Shown here: positions 34,000-42,564 of the stretch, piece after piece
Layout of the letters: the number at the start of each line of letters is the position of its first letter
Position numbering within the stretch: the first letter of the stretch is position 1
Assembly (NCBI GenBank): GCA_000471925.1
Contig: CP006667.1
Span: forward strand, 3,410,001 to 3,474,000
Direction of reading: 5' to 3'
DNA from: Ralstonia pickettii DTP0602
Lineage (GTDB): Bacteria; Pseudomonadota; Gammaproteobacteria; Burkholderiales; Burkholderiaceae
DNA length: 64,000 nucleotides
Position numbers and translations under genes: made by a program
The notes under the pieces: generated by a model
Told to the model about the DNA's origin: nothing
The model's input: the letters and a program-made list of their open reading frames with translations, nothing else
Databases searched by the model: none

Positions 34000-34204
34000 G
34001 TTCCTGTTCCCTCGGCTTGGTGTTACGGAGCGCGTCGGTTGGAACCCCATCTAGCGGATAGCCTTGGGAACGACAGTATGCCACCACCATGACCTCAACC
34101 ATGTTGGCCAGGCTACGCATTTCGCGGTCGGCTGCAGACTGCAGCGCCGTCTTGATGTGCGGCTCCACCCTGACACTGACCACTTGGGATTTGGCGATGG
34201 CCAT
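33992..34204 (-). CDS. Ribbon-helix-helix regulator heading the BREX operon
   Basis: A 70-aa Arc/CopG-type protein. SQVVSVRVEPHIKTALQSAADREMRSLANMVEVMVVAYCRSQG gives the beta strand followed by two helices. Proteins of this fold bind operators as dimers and often repress their own operon. It is the first gene of the BREX operon, overlapping brxA by 8 bp. GGAGC precedes the ATG, and an inverted AGTAAAG repeat lies directly upstream. Described type 1 systems are commonly controlled by WYL-type BrxR; no WYL gene is present here, so this small protein is the likely replacement. Confidence 0.8.
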   Translation of the reverse strand: MAIAKSQVVSVRVEPHIKTALQSAADREMRSLANMVEVMVVAYCRSQGYPLDGVPTDALRNTKPREQERD

Positions 34205-34219
34205 CGCGGGGCTCCTGTA

Positions 34220-34270
34220 AGTAAAGCGCTAGCAATCCGCGAGCATAACGCAGCATGCATGTACTTTACT
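34220..34270. promoter_or_regulatory. Inverted repeat upstream of the BREX operon, candidate operator/promoter region
   Basis: AGTAAAG (34220-34226) and CTTTACT (34264-34270) are perfect inverted copies. Between them is ATGCAT/GCATGC-rich sequence (34254-34260), itself palindromic. The near arm is 15 bp from the RHH start. No unambiguous -35/-10 pair was found on the minus strand, but TTATGCT at about 34242-34248 is a possible -10. It suits autoregulation by the RHH protein. Confidence 0.5.
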
Positions 34271-34533
34271 AGCCGGCAATGGCGCATCTAACGCAGCAGA
34301 GCGAAGGCATGTGATACGCAACCACGGCGGGGTAAAAGCCCCCTTCCGTCAGCGCCCTGCGAACGAGAGACGCAAGTAGTTAAACTCCAAAAACCTCGCT
34401 TCGGCACGTTTTTGTTTGCGTCCCCTTTGCACCAAAAGGCGAGCGTTGGCGCAATTTGCTTACAACACGGTTACATGGGAGCCAAAACGGACAAGGGGCT
34501 ACAACGCAGAACGCTGTAACCCCTTGATTTGTA
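34271..34533. other. Island right-end non-coding region with one arm-type site
   Basis: No gene is seen. It holds an exact copy of the left-end 11-mer CGGTTACATGG at 34468-34478 and CTGTAACCCC near 34514-34523. Both are candidate integrase arm sites next to the right attachment repeat. A C/G-rich hairpin-like stretch (GGGGTAAAAGCCCCC, about 34330-34343) could be a terminator for tRNA read-through. Confidence 0.5.
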
Positions 34534-34582
34534 TGGTGGGTCGTGCGTGACTCGAACACGCGACCAACGGATTAAAAGTCCG
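34534..34582. repeat. Right attachment site within the intact tRNA-Lys
   Basis: This 49-bp copy is identical to 8121-8169 and forms the 3' part of the reconstituted tRNA-Lys gene. The element thus carries its own replacement for the tRNA end it split. Confidence 0.95.
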
Positions 34583-34609
34583 CTGCTCTACCGACTGAGC
34601 TAACGACCC
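34534..34609 (-). tRNA. tRNA-Lys (anticodon TTT)
   Basis: A 76-nt cloverleaf on the minus strand: acceptor stem GGGTCGT/ACGACCC, D arm AGCTCAGTCGGTAGAGC, anticodon stem around CTTTTAA (anticodon TTT), T arm with GTTCGAGTC, discriminator A and encoded CCA. The 3' 49 bases are the element's attachment repeat. Confidence 0.97.
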
Positions 34610-34626
34610 CAAAAAACAGAACCGCG

Positions 34627-34656
34627 ATTATAGTGACACGATTCCCGATGTGTCAA
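34627..34656 (-). promoter_or_regulatory. Consensus sigma-70 promoter for tRNA-Lys
   Basis: On the minus strand, TTGACA (34656-34651) and TATAAT (34632-34627) both match consensus perfectly, with an 18-bp spacer. The start would be just before the tRNA 5' end at 34609. It faces the island and the BREX operon. Confidence 0.88.
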
Positions 34657-34668
34657 GCGCACGGCAGC

Positions 34669-35784
34669 TCAGGCCATGCGCTCCAGCCGCCATATCTGGT
34701 AGCGGAACGCCAGCACCGCACCCGATAGGATACCCCCCAACGCGATAAAGGAGCCGATCGCCAGCGTCGACACGCCCGACAGCCCCTGCCCCACCGTGCA
34801 CCCCAGCGCGGTCACGCCGCCGGCCCCCATCAGGATGCCGCCGACCATATGGTTGGCGACGTCCTCCGCATTGCCGAAACCTTCCCAGCGGAAAGTGCGC
34901 GTGGCCAGCGCATAAACCGCCGCACCGGCGATCACGCCGAACACGCTGACGATGCCGATAGTCAGCACCTTGCTCTTGTCGCTGAACATCATCAGCCAGT
35001 CAAGCGTATAGGCATACGGCGCGACGAAGCTCAGGCTTTCCATGCGGCCGCTGTTGGTCGACACAAACAGTTCTTCGAGCGTGTTCGGGTCTTCCGACAC
35101 ATAGCCGAGATGGCCCGACACGTACCACATCGCCACGATGATCAGGCCGACGCCGGTGCCGCCGAGAAGGTTATCGAACGAGCGGAAGCCACGGCCCGCC
35201 AGCGCCCACAGCACCAGCACGCCGCCCAGCAGCAGGCCCAGGCCGAGTTGCAGCGCGCCGCGCGCGAGCCCGGTGCCCAGCGCCAGCACCGACGGCAGGT
35301 CCTGCGTGGTCGGCAGCGTTACCGCGACAGCATCAACGGTGTTCACACGCACCACGCCAAACAGCCCGCGCAGCGTCATATAGGCCGACAGCCCCAGGAA
35401 CACGAACACCACCAGCGACTTCAGGTTGCCCGCACCGATGCGCACCAGCGTCTTACTGCCGCACCCCGACGCCAGCACCATGCCGAAGCCGAACATCAGC
35501 CCGCCGGCCAGCGCCGACAGCCAGCCCAGCTTGCTGGCGGTGTAGATGGTCTTGGTCGGGTCGACCGCGCCCATCCACGCCAGCACGCCGGTGCCGATCA
35601 TGGCCACGCCGATCGCCAGGCCCCACATGCGCATGCGGGTCCAGTCGCCCATGTTGACCACGTCGGAGACCGCGCCCATGGTGCAGAAGTGCGTGCGCTG
35701 CAGCACGGCGCCGAACAGGAAGGTCAGGACGAAAGTGCTCAGCAGCACGGTGCGCGAGAGCGCGGCGAGGTCGATATCGGGCAT
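34669..35784 (-). CDS. YeeE/YedE family (TsuA-like) sulfur-compound transporter
   Basis: A 371-aa inner-membrane protein with about nine to ten membrane helices. Conserved cysteines carry the transport path: FCTMGAVSDV near the N-terminus, GFGMVLASGCGSKTLVRIG, and GALGCTVGQGLSG-like near the C-terminus (TALGCTVGQG). The family imports thiosulfate or related sulfur species by handing them between cysteines. It ends 60 bp from the tRNA-Lys and lies just downstream of queC on the same strand (45-bp gap). The substrate is inferred from the family. Confidence 0.87.
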   Translation of the reverse strand: MPDIDLAALSRTVLLSTFVLTFLFGAVLQRTHFCTMGAVSDVVNMGDWTRMRMWGLAIGVAMIGTGVLAWMGAVDPTKTIYTASKLGWLSALAGGLMFGFGMVLASGCGSKTLVRIGAGNLKSLVVFVFLGLSAYMTLRGLFGVVRVNTVDAVAVTLPTTQDLPSVLALGTGLARGALQLGLGLLLGGVLVLWALAGRGFRSFDNLLGGTGVGLIIVAMWYVSGHLGYVSEDPNTLEELFVSTNSGRMESLSFVAPYAYTLDWLMMFSDKSKVLTIGIVSVFGVIAGAAVYALATRTFRWEGFGNAEDVANHMVGGILMGAGGVTALGCTVGQGLSGVSTLAIGSFIALGGILSGAVLAFRYQIWRLERMA

Positions 35785-35829
35785 GTGTGGGGGGCGGAAC
35801 GGCGGCGGGTGATGAGGCGGTCTGGGTGC

Positions 35830-36513
35830 TCAGGCGGCGCCCTGGTAACGCGTGGGATCGGGCACGCCGGCGGCCTCGAAGCCGGCCCGCCGGATGCGGC
35901 ATGAATCGCACACGCCGCAGGCACGGCCGTCGTCGTCGGCCTGGTAGCACGACACCGTCAGGCTGTAGTCCACGCCCAGGCCGATGCCGGCGCGGATGAT
36001 CTCGGCCTTGGTCAGGTCGATGATGGGCGCGTGCAAGCGAAAGCGGTCGCCCTCGACCCCGGCCTTGGTGGCGAGGTTGGCCAGGGTCTCGTAGGCGGCG
36101 ACGTATTCCGGGCGGCAGTCCGGGTAGCCGGAGTAGTCGACCGCATTGGCGCCGAAAAACAGGTCGCGCCCGCCGACGGCCTCGGCCCAGCCAAGCGCCA
36201 GCGACAGCATGATGGTGTTGCGCGCCGGTACGTAGGTGACGGGGATGCCGGTGGAAGCGCCGTCGGTCGGCACCTCCAGCGTATCGTCGGTCAGCGCCGA
36301 GCCGCCGAAGCGGCGCAGATCCAGGTCGATGATCTCATGGCGGGTGGCGCCCAGGGCCGCGGCCACGCGCCTGGCGGCTTCCAGTTCGGACGAATGGCGC
36401 TGGCCATAGCGCATCGACAGCGCATAGGTCTCGAAGCCCTGGGCGCGGGCCATGGCGAGTACGGTGGCGGAGTCGAGTCCGCCGGAAAGCAGGACGATGG
36501 CGCGTTTGGTCAT
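35830..36513 (-). CDS. queC: 7-cyano-7-deazaguanine synthase
   Basis: A 227-aa enzyme converting 7-carboxy-7-deazaguanine to preQ0 with ATP and ammonia, for queuosine tRNA modification. It shows the N-type ATP-pyrophosphatase loop [13 protein letters not shown] near the N-terminus, [19 protein letters not shown], and the C-terminal zinc site [17 protein letters not shown]. The start [12 protein letters not shown] matches the family; a longer frame exists upstream but is unsupported. No other que gene is in the window. It probably shares transcription with the downstream YeeE gene. Confidence 0.95.
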   Translation of the reverse strand: MTKRAIVLLSGGLDSATVLAMARAQGFETYALSMRYGQRHSSELEAARRVAAALGATRHEIIDLDLRRFGGSALTDDTLEVPTDGASTGIPVTYVPARNTIMLSLALGWAEAVGGRDLFFGANAVDYSGYPDCRPEYVAAYETLANLATKAGVEGDRFRLHAPIIDLTKAEIIRAGIGLGVDYSLTVSCYQADDDGRACGVCDSCRIRRAGFEAAGVPDPTRYQGAA

Positions 36514-36586
36514 GATGGGGGGCGCGCGCCGAATCAGGCGCGCAAAACGTTCAGGCGAATCGCATATTCTAGCGCGAGCCAAGAAA

Positions 36587-36608
36587 AAGGCCCGCCGGAG
36601 CGGGCCTT
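36587..36608 (-). terminator. Terminator of the tol-pal-cpoB operon
   Basis: AAGGCCCGC, loop CGGA, GCGGGCCTT. On the minus strand it is followed by TTTTTC. It lies 32 bp past the cpoB stop and before queC. Confidence 0.82.
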
Positions 36609-36640
36609 GCGGACAGCCAGCGGCAAGCCGCCGTCGCCAG

Positions 36641-37399
36641 TTACTTCAGCGTCTTCAGCCGGTTGCTCGCCGCCTGCGCGCCTTCGGTGCCCGGATACTT
36701 GGCCACCACCTGCTCCAGCGTCTTGCGCGCGGCCGCCTTCTGGCCGGACTCGAGCTGGTTGTTGGCGACCGCGATCATCGCATCCGGCACCTTGGGGTGC
36801 GTCGGATTGTTATTGATCATGGTCTGCAGCACCGAGGTGGACCCCTTGTAGTCGCGCTGCGCGTAGAGCGAGTTGCCGAGCCAGTACTGCGCCAGCGGCA
36901 GGTACGGGCTCTGCGGGTACTTCTTGACGAAGGCCGAGAACGAATTCCCGGCGCTTTTGAAGTCGCCCGCCTGGAACTGCTTGAGCGCGGCATCGTATTC
37001 GGGCTTTTCGCCCGGCTGCGCCACGCCTTCGCGGCCTTCGACCGTGACCTGCTGCGGCTCGAATTTCTTCAGGCGCGCATCCAGGTCGGCGTAGTAATCC
37101 TTCTGCTGCTTCTGCAGCGCGTCCACCGTGTTCTGCAGCACTTCGTTCTGGCCGCGCAGCCGCGCCACTTCCTGGCGCAGGCCCTCGAGCTGGTTCTGCA
37201 TGTCGAGCGTGGTGCGGCTGTTCTGCTCGATGCGCTGGGTCGCGGTCGCCTGGAAACCGTTGAACTGGTCGCGCAAGGTGATGACCGCTTTGCGCGCCTC
37301 GTCATCGTCGAACACTCCGGCATGCACCTGCGTGAGCGGCAGCATGCCGCCGCCGGCGACGGCGGCGAGCCACAACAGGGTGGAAACGCGTGCTTTCAT
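36641..37399 (-). CDS. cpoB: Cell division coordinator CpoB (YbgF)
   Basis: A 252-aa periplasmic protein: signal peptide ([21 protein letters not shown]), an N-terminal trimerising coiled coil ([20 protein letters not shown]), and three C-terminal TPR-like repeats ([60 protein letters not shown]). CpoB links the Tol-Pal machine to peptidoglycan synthesis at the division site. It follows pal by 17 bp as the last gene of the Tol operon. The ATG at 37399 is preferred over a TTG three codons earlier. Confidence 0.93.
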   Translation of the reverse strand: MKARVSTLLWLAAVAGGGMLPLTQVHAGVFDDDEARKAVITLRDQFNGFQATATQRIEQNSRTTLDMQNQLEGLRQEVARLRGQNEVLQNTVDALQKQQKDYYADLDARLKKFEPQQVTVEGREGVAQPGEKPEYDAALKQFQAGDFKSAGNSFSAFVKKYPQSPYLPLAQYWLGNSLYAQRDYKGSTSVLQTMINNNPTHPKVPDAMIAVANNQLESGQKAAARKTLEQVVAKYPGTEGAQAASNRLKTLK

Positions 37400-37416
37400 G
37401 GATGGCAATCCGCAGA

Positions 37417-37926
37417 TCAGTAGTTGATGTCCGCGCGGCGGTTTTCAGCCCACGAGGCTTCATCATGGCCGGTGGCCTTGGGCTTTTCCTTGCCCAGGCT
37501 GACGGCTTCCATCTGGCCGTCGGGCACGCCCATCGAGCCCAGCGAGCGGCGCACGGCTTCAGCGCGCTTCTGGCCCAGCGCCAGGTTGTACTCGCTGGTG
37601 CCACGCTCGTCGGTGTTGCCCTGGATCAGGATCTTGCGGCCTTTGTTGGAACCCAGGTACTTGGCGTGCTCGGTCAGCATGCCCTGGTAGTCAGACTTGA
37701 CGGAGTAGCTGTCGAAGTCAAAGTACACGCTGCGCTTGGCCAACGGGCTGTTCGGGTCGTTCAGCGGGTCGGCGGCCGTCACCGGGGTGACCGCGCGCGG
37801 ATCCGTACCGACGCCGCCCTTGCCGGCGCCGGCATTGGCGGTGTCGTCCAGCTTGACGCCGGAGCTGCAGGCGCCCAAGGCCAGCAGTGCGGCAACGGCA
37901 AGGGTTTTGCTCATCAGTTGGGGCAT
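37417..37926 (-). CDS. pal: Peptidoglycan-associated lipoprotein Pal
   Basis: A 169-aa outer-membrane lipoprotein. Lipobox LLALGAC, a flexible linker, then an OmpA-like peptidoglycan-binding domain (VYFDFDSYSVKSDYQ; IQGNTDERGTSEYNLALGQKRAEAV; NRRADINY) with the conserved Asp and Arg that grip diaminopimelate. It tethers the outer membrane to the wall and is released by TolB. It lies 15 bp after tolB in the operon. Confidence 0.97.
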   Translation of the reverse strand: MPQLMSKTLAVAALLALGACSSGVKLDDTANAGAGKGGVGTDPRAVTPVTAADPLNDPNSPLAKRSVYFDFDSYSVKSDYQGMLTEHAKYLGSNKGRKILIQGNTDERGTSEYNLALGQKRAEAVRRSLGSMGVPDGQMEAVSLGKEKPKATGHDEASWAENRRADINY

Positions 37927-37941
37927 GGTGAATGACTCCTG

Positions 37942-39315
37942 TTATTGCATGAAAGGACCCCAGGACGGCTCGCGAACATCGCCGGACTGGAGGGACAGAA
38001 CCTGCCGGGTACGCCCGTCAGTGGAAACCGCCGCCAGGACCGCGCGACCGCCCACGCGGGTGGCATAGAGGATGTACTTGCCGTTGGCGGCGAAGCTCGG
38101 GGCCTCGTCGTTGGCCGTATCGGTCAGCGACGTCACGTCGCCGTTGCTCAGGTCCTGCAGTTGCAGCTTGAAGCCACCCGCGCGCGAGATGTACGCCAGG
38201 TACTTGCCGTCCGGCGAGATGCGCGGGCTTACGTTGTAGCTGCCCTTGAAGGTGACACGCTGCGCCCCGCCGCTTTCCTCGCCGCCGGCGGGCATACGGT
38301 AGACCTGCGGCGCGCCGCCGCGGTCGCTGGTGAAGTAGATGCTCTTGCCGTCGGGCGAGTACTGCGGCTCGGTGTCGATGGCGCTGCTGCGGGACAGGCG
38401 GCGGATGCCGGAGCCGTCCGCGTTGACCTGGTAGACCTGGGTATTGCCGTCGCGCGACAGCGCCAGTGCCAGGTGCTGGCCGTCAGGCGACCACGACGGC
38501 GCGCTGTTGTTGCCCTTCTGGTTCGACACCAGCGTGCGCTTGCCGGTAGCCAGGTCGTGCACGTACACCACGGGCTTCTTGGCCTCGAACGAGACATAGG
38601 CCACGCGGCGGCCGTCCGGCGACCACGACGGCGAGATGATCGGCTCGTTGCTGGTCAGCGCCACCTGCGAGTTCTGGCCATCGGAGTCGGAGATCAGCAG
38701 CTGGTAGCGGCCACCCACGCGCGACACGTAGGACAGGCGCGTGGCAAACACGCCGCGCTCGCCCAGCAGCTTTTCGTAGATGTAGTCGGCGATCTTGTGC
38801 GCGGTCACGCGCAGCTGGCCCTGGTTGACGGTGAAGGCCAGCCCGCCCAGGCTCTGGCCCTTGACGGTGTCGTACAGGCGGAAGCGCACTTCGTACTGGC
38901 CGCCACCGGCCGGGGTTACGCTGCCGGCGACGAAGGCGTCGGCGCCGCGCGACTTCCAGCTGCCGAGGTCGACGTTGGCGGATTCCGCCACCGTGGCGCC
39001 GCCGGGATCGACATTGCGCAGGCGGCCGCTGCGCGCCAGATCCGCGCGGATGATGGCGGTCAGGTTCTGCGGGGCCTGGGCTTCGCCCTGGAAGTTGGCG
39101 GTGGCGACGGGGATCTGGCTGGAGCCGACGCCGGAGATCTCAACATTCAGCTGCGCGTGCGCGGCGCCTGCCGCCATCGTCAGCGCCGCAGCCAGCCACG
39201 CCATCAGCGCGCGGCGGCCCGCCAGGGGACTGGCGGAAAATGCGGGTAGGGTTGCGGGTTGAGTTGCGTTGTGCCGCCTCGCGGACAGCCAGTTGGGGGC
39301 CCAAAGCTTTCGCAT
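37942..39315 (-). CDS. tolB: Tol-Pal system translocation protein TolB
   Basis: A 457-aa periplasmic beta-propeller protein. A long N-terminal extension leads to the signal peptide ([20 protein letters not shown]), then the TolB N-terminal domain ([18 protein letters not shown]) and propeller repeats with the [11 protein letters not shown] / [14 protein letters not shown] / [14 protein letters not shown] pattern. GAGGAG sits 5 bp before ATG 39315, fixing that start although it makes the leader longer than usual. It binds Pal and TolA to drive envelope constriction. The gap to tolA upstream (204 bp) is wider than others in the operon. Confidence 0.95.
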   Translation of the reverse strand: MRKLWAPNWLSARRHNATQPATLPAFSASPLAGRRALMAWLAAALTMAAGAAHAQLNVEISGVGSSQIPVATANFQGEAQAPQNLTAIIRADLARSGRLRNVDPGGATVAESANVDLGSWKSRGADAFVAGSVTPAGGGQYEVRFRLYDTVKGQSLGGLAFTVNQGQLRVTAHKIADYIYEKLLGERGVFATRLSYVSRVGGRYQLLISDSDGQNSQVALTSNEPIISPSWSPDGRRVAYVSFEAKKPVVYVHDLATGKRTLVSNQKGNNSAPSWSPDGQHLALALSRDGNTQVYQVNADGSGIRRLSRSSAIDTEPQYSPDGKSIYFTSDRGGAPQVYRMPAGGEESGGAQRVTFKGSYNVSPRISPDGKYLAYISRAGGFKLQLQDLSNGDVTSLTDTANDEAPSFAANGKYILYATRVGGRAVLAAVSTDGRTRQVLSLQSGDVREPSWGPFMQ

Positions 39316-39519
39316 GCTGCTCCTCAGTCGATTTCAAGATTCGTCGGGCACGGCAGGCATCGGCAACACGGGCAGGTCGGGCGCTGCGCATGGCGCACTC
39401 CCGTTCTGCGTGCGCGTTGCACACTGCCGGCTGCGTCAGGCAACCTGCCATGGTAGCGATGGGACCGGACCCCGGCGATGATGGTTGCATTATGTTGCAA
39501 ATCATGACGCCCGGGTCAC

Positions 39520-40545
39520 TCAGTCCTTCGGCCGGAAGGTGATGGTAAAGCTGCCTGGCGCCTTGCCATCCTCATCGCGCGGCAGCGGGTCGGAACGCTC
39601 GACCGCGCGCAGCACGGCGTTGTCCCAGTCCGAATTGCCGCTGGACTTGGACAGGCGCGCCGACATCAGCGAGCCATCCGGCGCCAGCCGCACCGACACC
39701 ACCGCGGTCGGGTTGCCCTGCACGTCTTCGGTGAAGACGATGTTCGGTTTCACGCGGCGGCGCACGCGGTCGGCATAGCCCGGCGACGCCTTGCCGCCGC
39801 CACCGGCGCCCGCGCCGGCCGAACTGCCGACTCCGCCACCGCCCGCGTTCGAGCCGCTGGCCAGCGCCTGCAGGCGCGCCAGTTCGCTCTGGCGCTGCGC
39901 ATTGGCCGCGGCCTCGCGCTTGGCCTTGGCGTCGGCATCCGCCTTGGCCTTGGCCTTGGCCTCGGCCTCATTCTTCGCCTTCGCGTCCGCCTGGGCCTTG
40001 GCCTTGGCGTCCGCTTCCTTGCGTTCGGTTTCCTTGCGCTCGGCCAGTTCCTTGCGCTGCTGCTCCTGCTGCGCAGCCTTCTTCTTCGCGTCGTCCTTGC
40101 GCTGCGCTTCCTTGCGCTCGGCCTCGCGCCGCTCGTCTTCCTTGCGGGCGGCTTCCTTGCGCTCGGCCTCCTTGCGCTCCGCTTCCTTGCGGGCGGCTGC
40201 TTCCTTGCGCTCGGCCTCTTCACGCGCAGCCGCTTCGGCTCGGCGCTTCTGGCGCTCGAGCGCGATGTCGGCGTCTTCCTCGACCTTGCTCTTCACCTGG
40301 GGCGGCGGCGGCACCGGGCGAGGCTGCACCACCGGCTCAGGCTCGGGCGGCGGCGGCGGCGCTGTGGCAGCGGGGATTTCTTCCCACAGCTCGGCCTCGG
40401 CGCCGACCGGCGTGCTGCTCTGCCAGCGCACGCCGTAATACAGCACGATGCCCAGCAGCAGGTGCATGACGAGCGCGAACAGGAAGGAACGCAGGGTTCC
40501 TCGCTCCTTGACCGGCTGGTAGGGATAGGCGGCGACGGTATTCAT
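39520..40545 (-). CDS. tolA: Tol-Pal system protein TolA
   Basis: A 341-aa inner-membrane-anchored protein: one N-terminal helix (SFLFALVMHLLLGIVLYYG), a Pro-rich stretch, a very long Lys/Glu/Ala-rich helical domain of roughly 140 residues made of EAERKE/KADAKAK-like repeats, and a C-terminal globular domain (RVKPNIVFTEDVQGNPTAVVSVRLAPDG) that contacts TolB/Pal. It transmits proton-motive-force energy from TolQR. The ATG at 40545 (MNTVAAYP) is chosen over an earlier in-frame ATG because it gives the normal short cytoplasmic leader. Confidence 0.94.
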   Translation of the reverse strand: MNTVAAYPYQPVKERGTLRSFLFALVMHLLLGIVLYYGVRWQSSTPVGAEAELWEEIPAATAPPPPPEPEPVVQPRPVPPPPQVKSKVEEDADIALERQKRRAEAAAREEAERKEAAARKEAERKEAERKEAARKEDERREAERKEAQRKDDAKKKAAQQEQQRKELAERKETERKEADAKAKAQADAKAKNEAEAKAKAKADADAKAKREAAANAQRQSELARLQALASGSNAGGGGVGSSAGAGAGGGGKASPGYADRVRRRVKPNIVFTEDVQGNPTAVVSVRLAPDGSLMSARLSKSSGNSDWDNAVLRAVERSDPLPRDEDGKAPGSFTITFRPKD

Positions 40546-40593
40546 CGGGCGCAACGGCAATCGCAATGGCAATCAGATAGGCGCTTCAATGCG

Positions 40594-41037
40594 TCAGGAG
40601 GTCTTGGACTTGACCATCAGGCCGACGCGCTTGATGCCGTCGGCCTTCAGGATCGACATCACGTCGAGCACCGCCTCGTACTTGACCGAGCGGTCGGCGG
40701 CAATCACCACCGGCTGGTCGGGATTCTCGTTCTGGCGCTGGTGCACGAAGTCGAGCAGGCCCTGCTTGTCGAGCTTGCGCTCGAAGGCATTGCCGGCGTT
40801 GTCCTTGCCGCGCGCGGTGAGCTGGCCGCTCTCGTGCACGGTGACCACGATCGGCGGCGCCTTCTGCTGCGGCGTGGCGTTGGCCACGGTGGGCAGGTCC
40901 ACGGTGGCAGGACTCACGATCGGCGCCGCCACCATGAAGATGACCAGCAGCACGAGCATGACGTCGATATATGGCACGACATTGATGTCGGCGCTTGCCC
41001 GGCGGCGCGAGCCGCCGCGGCGCTGAATGGCTGCCAT
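40594..41037 (-). CDS. tolR: Tol-Pal system protein TolR
   Basis: A 147-aa ExbD/TolR protein: a basic start (RRGGSRRRASADINVVPYID), one membrane helix with the critical proton-carrying Asp (PYIDVMLVLLVIFMVAAP), and a periplasmic dimerisation domain ending AVLDVMSILKADGIKRVGLMVK. It forms the motor with TolQ. Located 60 bp after tolQ. Confidence 0.96.
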   Translation of the reverse strand: MAAIQRRGGSRRRASADINVVPYIDVMLVLLVIFMVAAPIVSPATVDLPTVANATPQQKAPPIVVTVHESGQLTARGKDNAGNAFERKLDKQGLLDFVHQRQNENPDQPVVIAADRSVKYEAVLDVMSILKADGIKRVGLMVKSKTS

Positions 41038-41097
41038 TGCAGGACTCCTGGAAACACCGGTCCGGGCTTGCGCGCGGACCGTTTGTATTAGATTCGG

Positions 41098-41781
41098 TTA
41101 GCGGGCCTGGCGTTGCAGGATGTTCAGGAACTCTTCCATGAAGCTCTCGAACCGGATCGCCAGGCGGTCGATCTCCGTGGCGTAGCGGTTATAGGCGATC
41201 ACCGCCGGGATGGCCGCGAACAGGCCGATGGCCGTGGCTACCAGCGCTTCGGCGATGCCGGGGGCCACCGAGGCGAGCGTCGCCTGCTGCACATTCGACA
41301 GACCACGGAACGCATTCATGATCCCCCACACCGTGCCGAACAGGCCGATATACGGGCTGACCGAGCCGACCGATGCCAGGAACGGCAGGTGCGACTCGAG
41401 CACGTCCATCTCGCGCTGGTAGGCTGCGCGCATGGCGCGACGGGCCGCGTCGAGCAGCGCGCCGGCTTCGTTGCCGCGCTCGCGTGCCTTCAGGAACTCG
41501 CCCATGCCGGATTCGAAGATCCGTTCCAGCGCGCCGGTGTTGTGGCGGTTGTTGACAGCACTGTTATATAGCGCCTGCAGGTCGCCGCCGGCCCAGAAGT
41601 CGCGCTCGAACCCCTCGGTCTGGGTTCGCGCCGAGCGCACCGCCAGGTGCTTGCGGAAGATATAGGTCCACGAAAACAGCGACATGACGAGCAACAGCAC
41701 CATGACGGCCTGTGCCAGCAGGCTGGCGTGGAGCACCAGCGTAATGATCGACATGTCTTGTGTGACGGTCACGGGATTCAT
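41098..41781 (-). CDS. tolQ: Tol-Pal system protein TolQ
   Basis: A 227-aa ExbB/TolQ/MotA-type membrane protein with three helices: LHASLLAQAVMVLLLVMSLFSW, then VGSVSPYIGLFGTVWGIMNAF and ATLASVAPGIAEALVATAIGLFAAIPAVIAYN, which line the proton channel. It pairs with TolR to power TolA. ATG 41781 overlaps the ybgC stop (ATGA), so the start is firm. A longer open frame runs upstream but crosses ybgC. Confidence 0.96.
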   Translation of the reverse strand: MNPVTVTQDMSIITLVLHASLLAQAVMVLLLVMSLFSWTYIFRKHLAVRSARTQTEGFERDFWAGGDLQALYNSAVNNRHNTGALERIFESGMGEFLKARERGNEAGALLDAARRAMRAAYQREMDVLESHLPFLASVGSVSPYIGLFGTVWGIMNAFRGLSNVQQATLASVAPGIAEALVATAIGLFAAIPAVIAYNRYATEIDRLAIRFESFMEEFLNILQRQAR

Positions 41782-42182
41782 CGGGCGGACTTGATGGTAG
41801 CTAGGACGGGGGCGGGAATCGGGGCGGGACGGAAAGTGCTTCGATCGACACATCCAACGCGAATGGCGCCGGTGGCCAGCAACAGCTCGGCGCGCCAGGC
41901 TTCCTGGGTGAACTGGACCGAGGCCGGTCCGACCCGGTCGATGCGCGTGCGGATATCGAGCTGGTCGTCCAGCCGGGCGGGCGCATTGTAGTCCACCGCG
42001 GTGCTGCGGACGATAAACACCACGCCCGCCTCGTCGGCGAGCGCCTGCTGTTCGATGCCGAGCGAGCGCAGCCACTCGGTGCGGGCTCGTTCGAAGAACT
42101 TCAGATAGTTGGCGTAGAACACTACGCCGCCCGCGTCGGTGTCTTCCCAGTACACCCGCAGGGTCCAGACAAAGTTTGTCAT
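41778..42182 (-). CDS. ybgC: Tol-Pal-associated acyl-CoA thioesterase YbgC
   Basis: A 134-aa hotdog-fold thioesterase: VYWEDTDAGGVVFYANYLKFFERARTEWLR carries the YbgC active-site Asp in EDTDAGGVVYH-type context, though the usual Tyr-His is Phe-Tyr here (VVFYANY). It acts on acyl-CoA or acyl-ACP and is first gene of the tol-pal operon, coupled by ATGA to tolQ. The start at 42182 gives family length; a longer frame extends upstream. Confidence 0.92.
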   Translation of the reverse strand: MTNFVWTLRVYWEDTDAGGVVFYANYLKFFERARTEWLRSLGIEQQALADEAGVVFIVRSTAVDYNAPARLDDQLDIRTRIDRVGPASVQFTQEAWRAELLLATGAIRVGCVDRSTFRPAPIPAPVLATIKSAR

Positions 42183-42294
42183 GGCCGCGATTGTAACGGA
42201 GAGCGCCGGCGCTTCGTGTAAACCCGCACGACTAGTTTGCAACAGCAAGTTGCTGGCCAGCCCTTGCCAGGGCTTGGCTGGCGGGCCGACGGCT

Positions 42295-42324
42295 TGCGGC
42301 GGGCGCACTCTCCGCGCTACACTG
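42295..42324 (+). promoter_or_regulatory. Candidate promoter in the ybgC-glyA intergenic region
   Basis: TTGCGG (42295-42300) and TACACT (42319-42324) with an 18-bp spacer point toward glyA. The intergenic region 42183-42564 (382 bp) has no gene. The resulting leader would be about 235 bases; I looked for a riboswitch-like fold and could not support one. Confidence 0.4.
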
Positions 42325-42564
42325 CGCGCAACCATTCCATCTTGCGCGACTGGCGATGTCAGTGGGCACTACCACGAGGAAGCGCAAGTTCTCTGGCGTG
42401 AAGTTCAGACGCCTGCCGCTCGCCTGGGCAGCGAATGGGAAGCAGGGTGCGCCCTGTAGCGACGGTCTTATATAGAACCGCCGGTACCGGACGCCATCAG
42501 CCTTCCCCGCGCGCCCTACCCCCGATGCGCTAATCGGATTCCCTTTTTTCAGACGAGTTTCGCC

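Larger units (their letters stand above)
8121..34582. mobile_element. Integrative element in tRNA-Lys carrying a BREX-type defence operon
   Basis: This 26.4 kb element is bounded by a perfect 49-bp direct repeat matching the 3' part of tRNA-Lys(TTT). A tyrosine integrase lies just inside the left end. Plus-strand cargo next to the integrase includes an AlpA-like regulator, primase, helicase-like ATPase and iterons, a layout like P4-type satellites and small integrative plasmids. Most of the right half is a single minus-strand BREX-like operon. No capsid, portal, conjugation or relaxase gene is visible, so movement would need a helper or passive transfer. GC content and codon choice differ from the flanks, especially at 13.9-17 kb. 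Confidence 0.93.

Noticed and set aside
42183..42564. Riboswitch in the glyA leader
   Set aside because: The leader is long enough, but no glycine or folate riboswitch pattern could be supported by eye.
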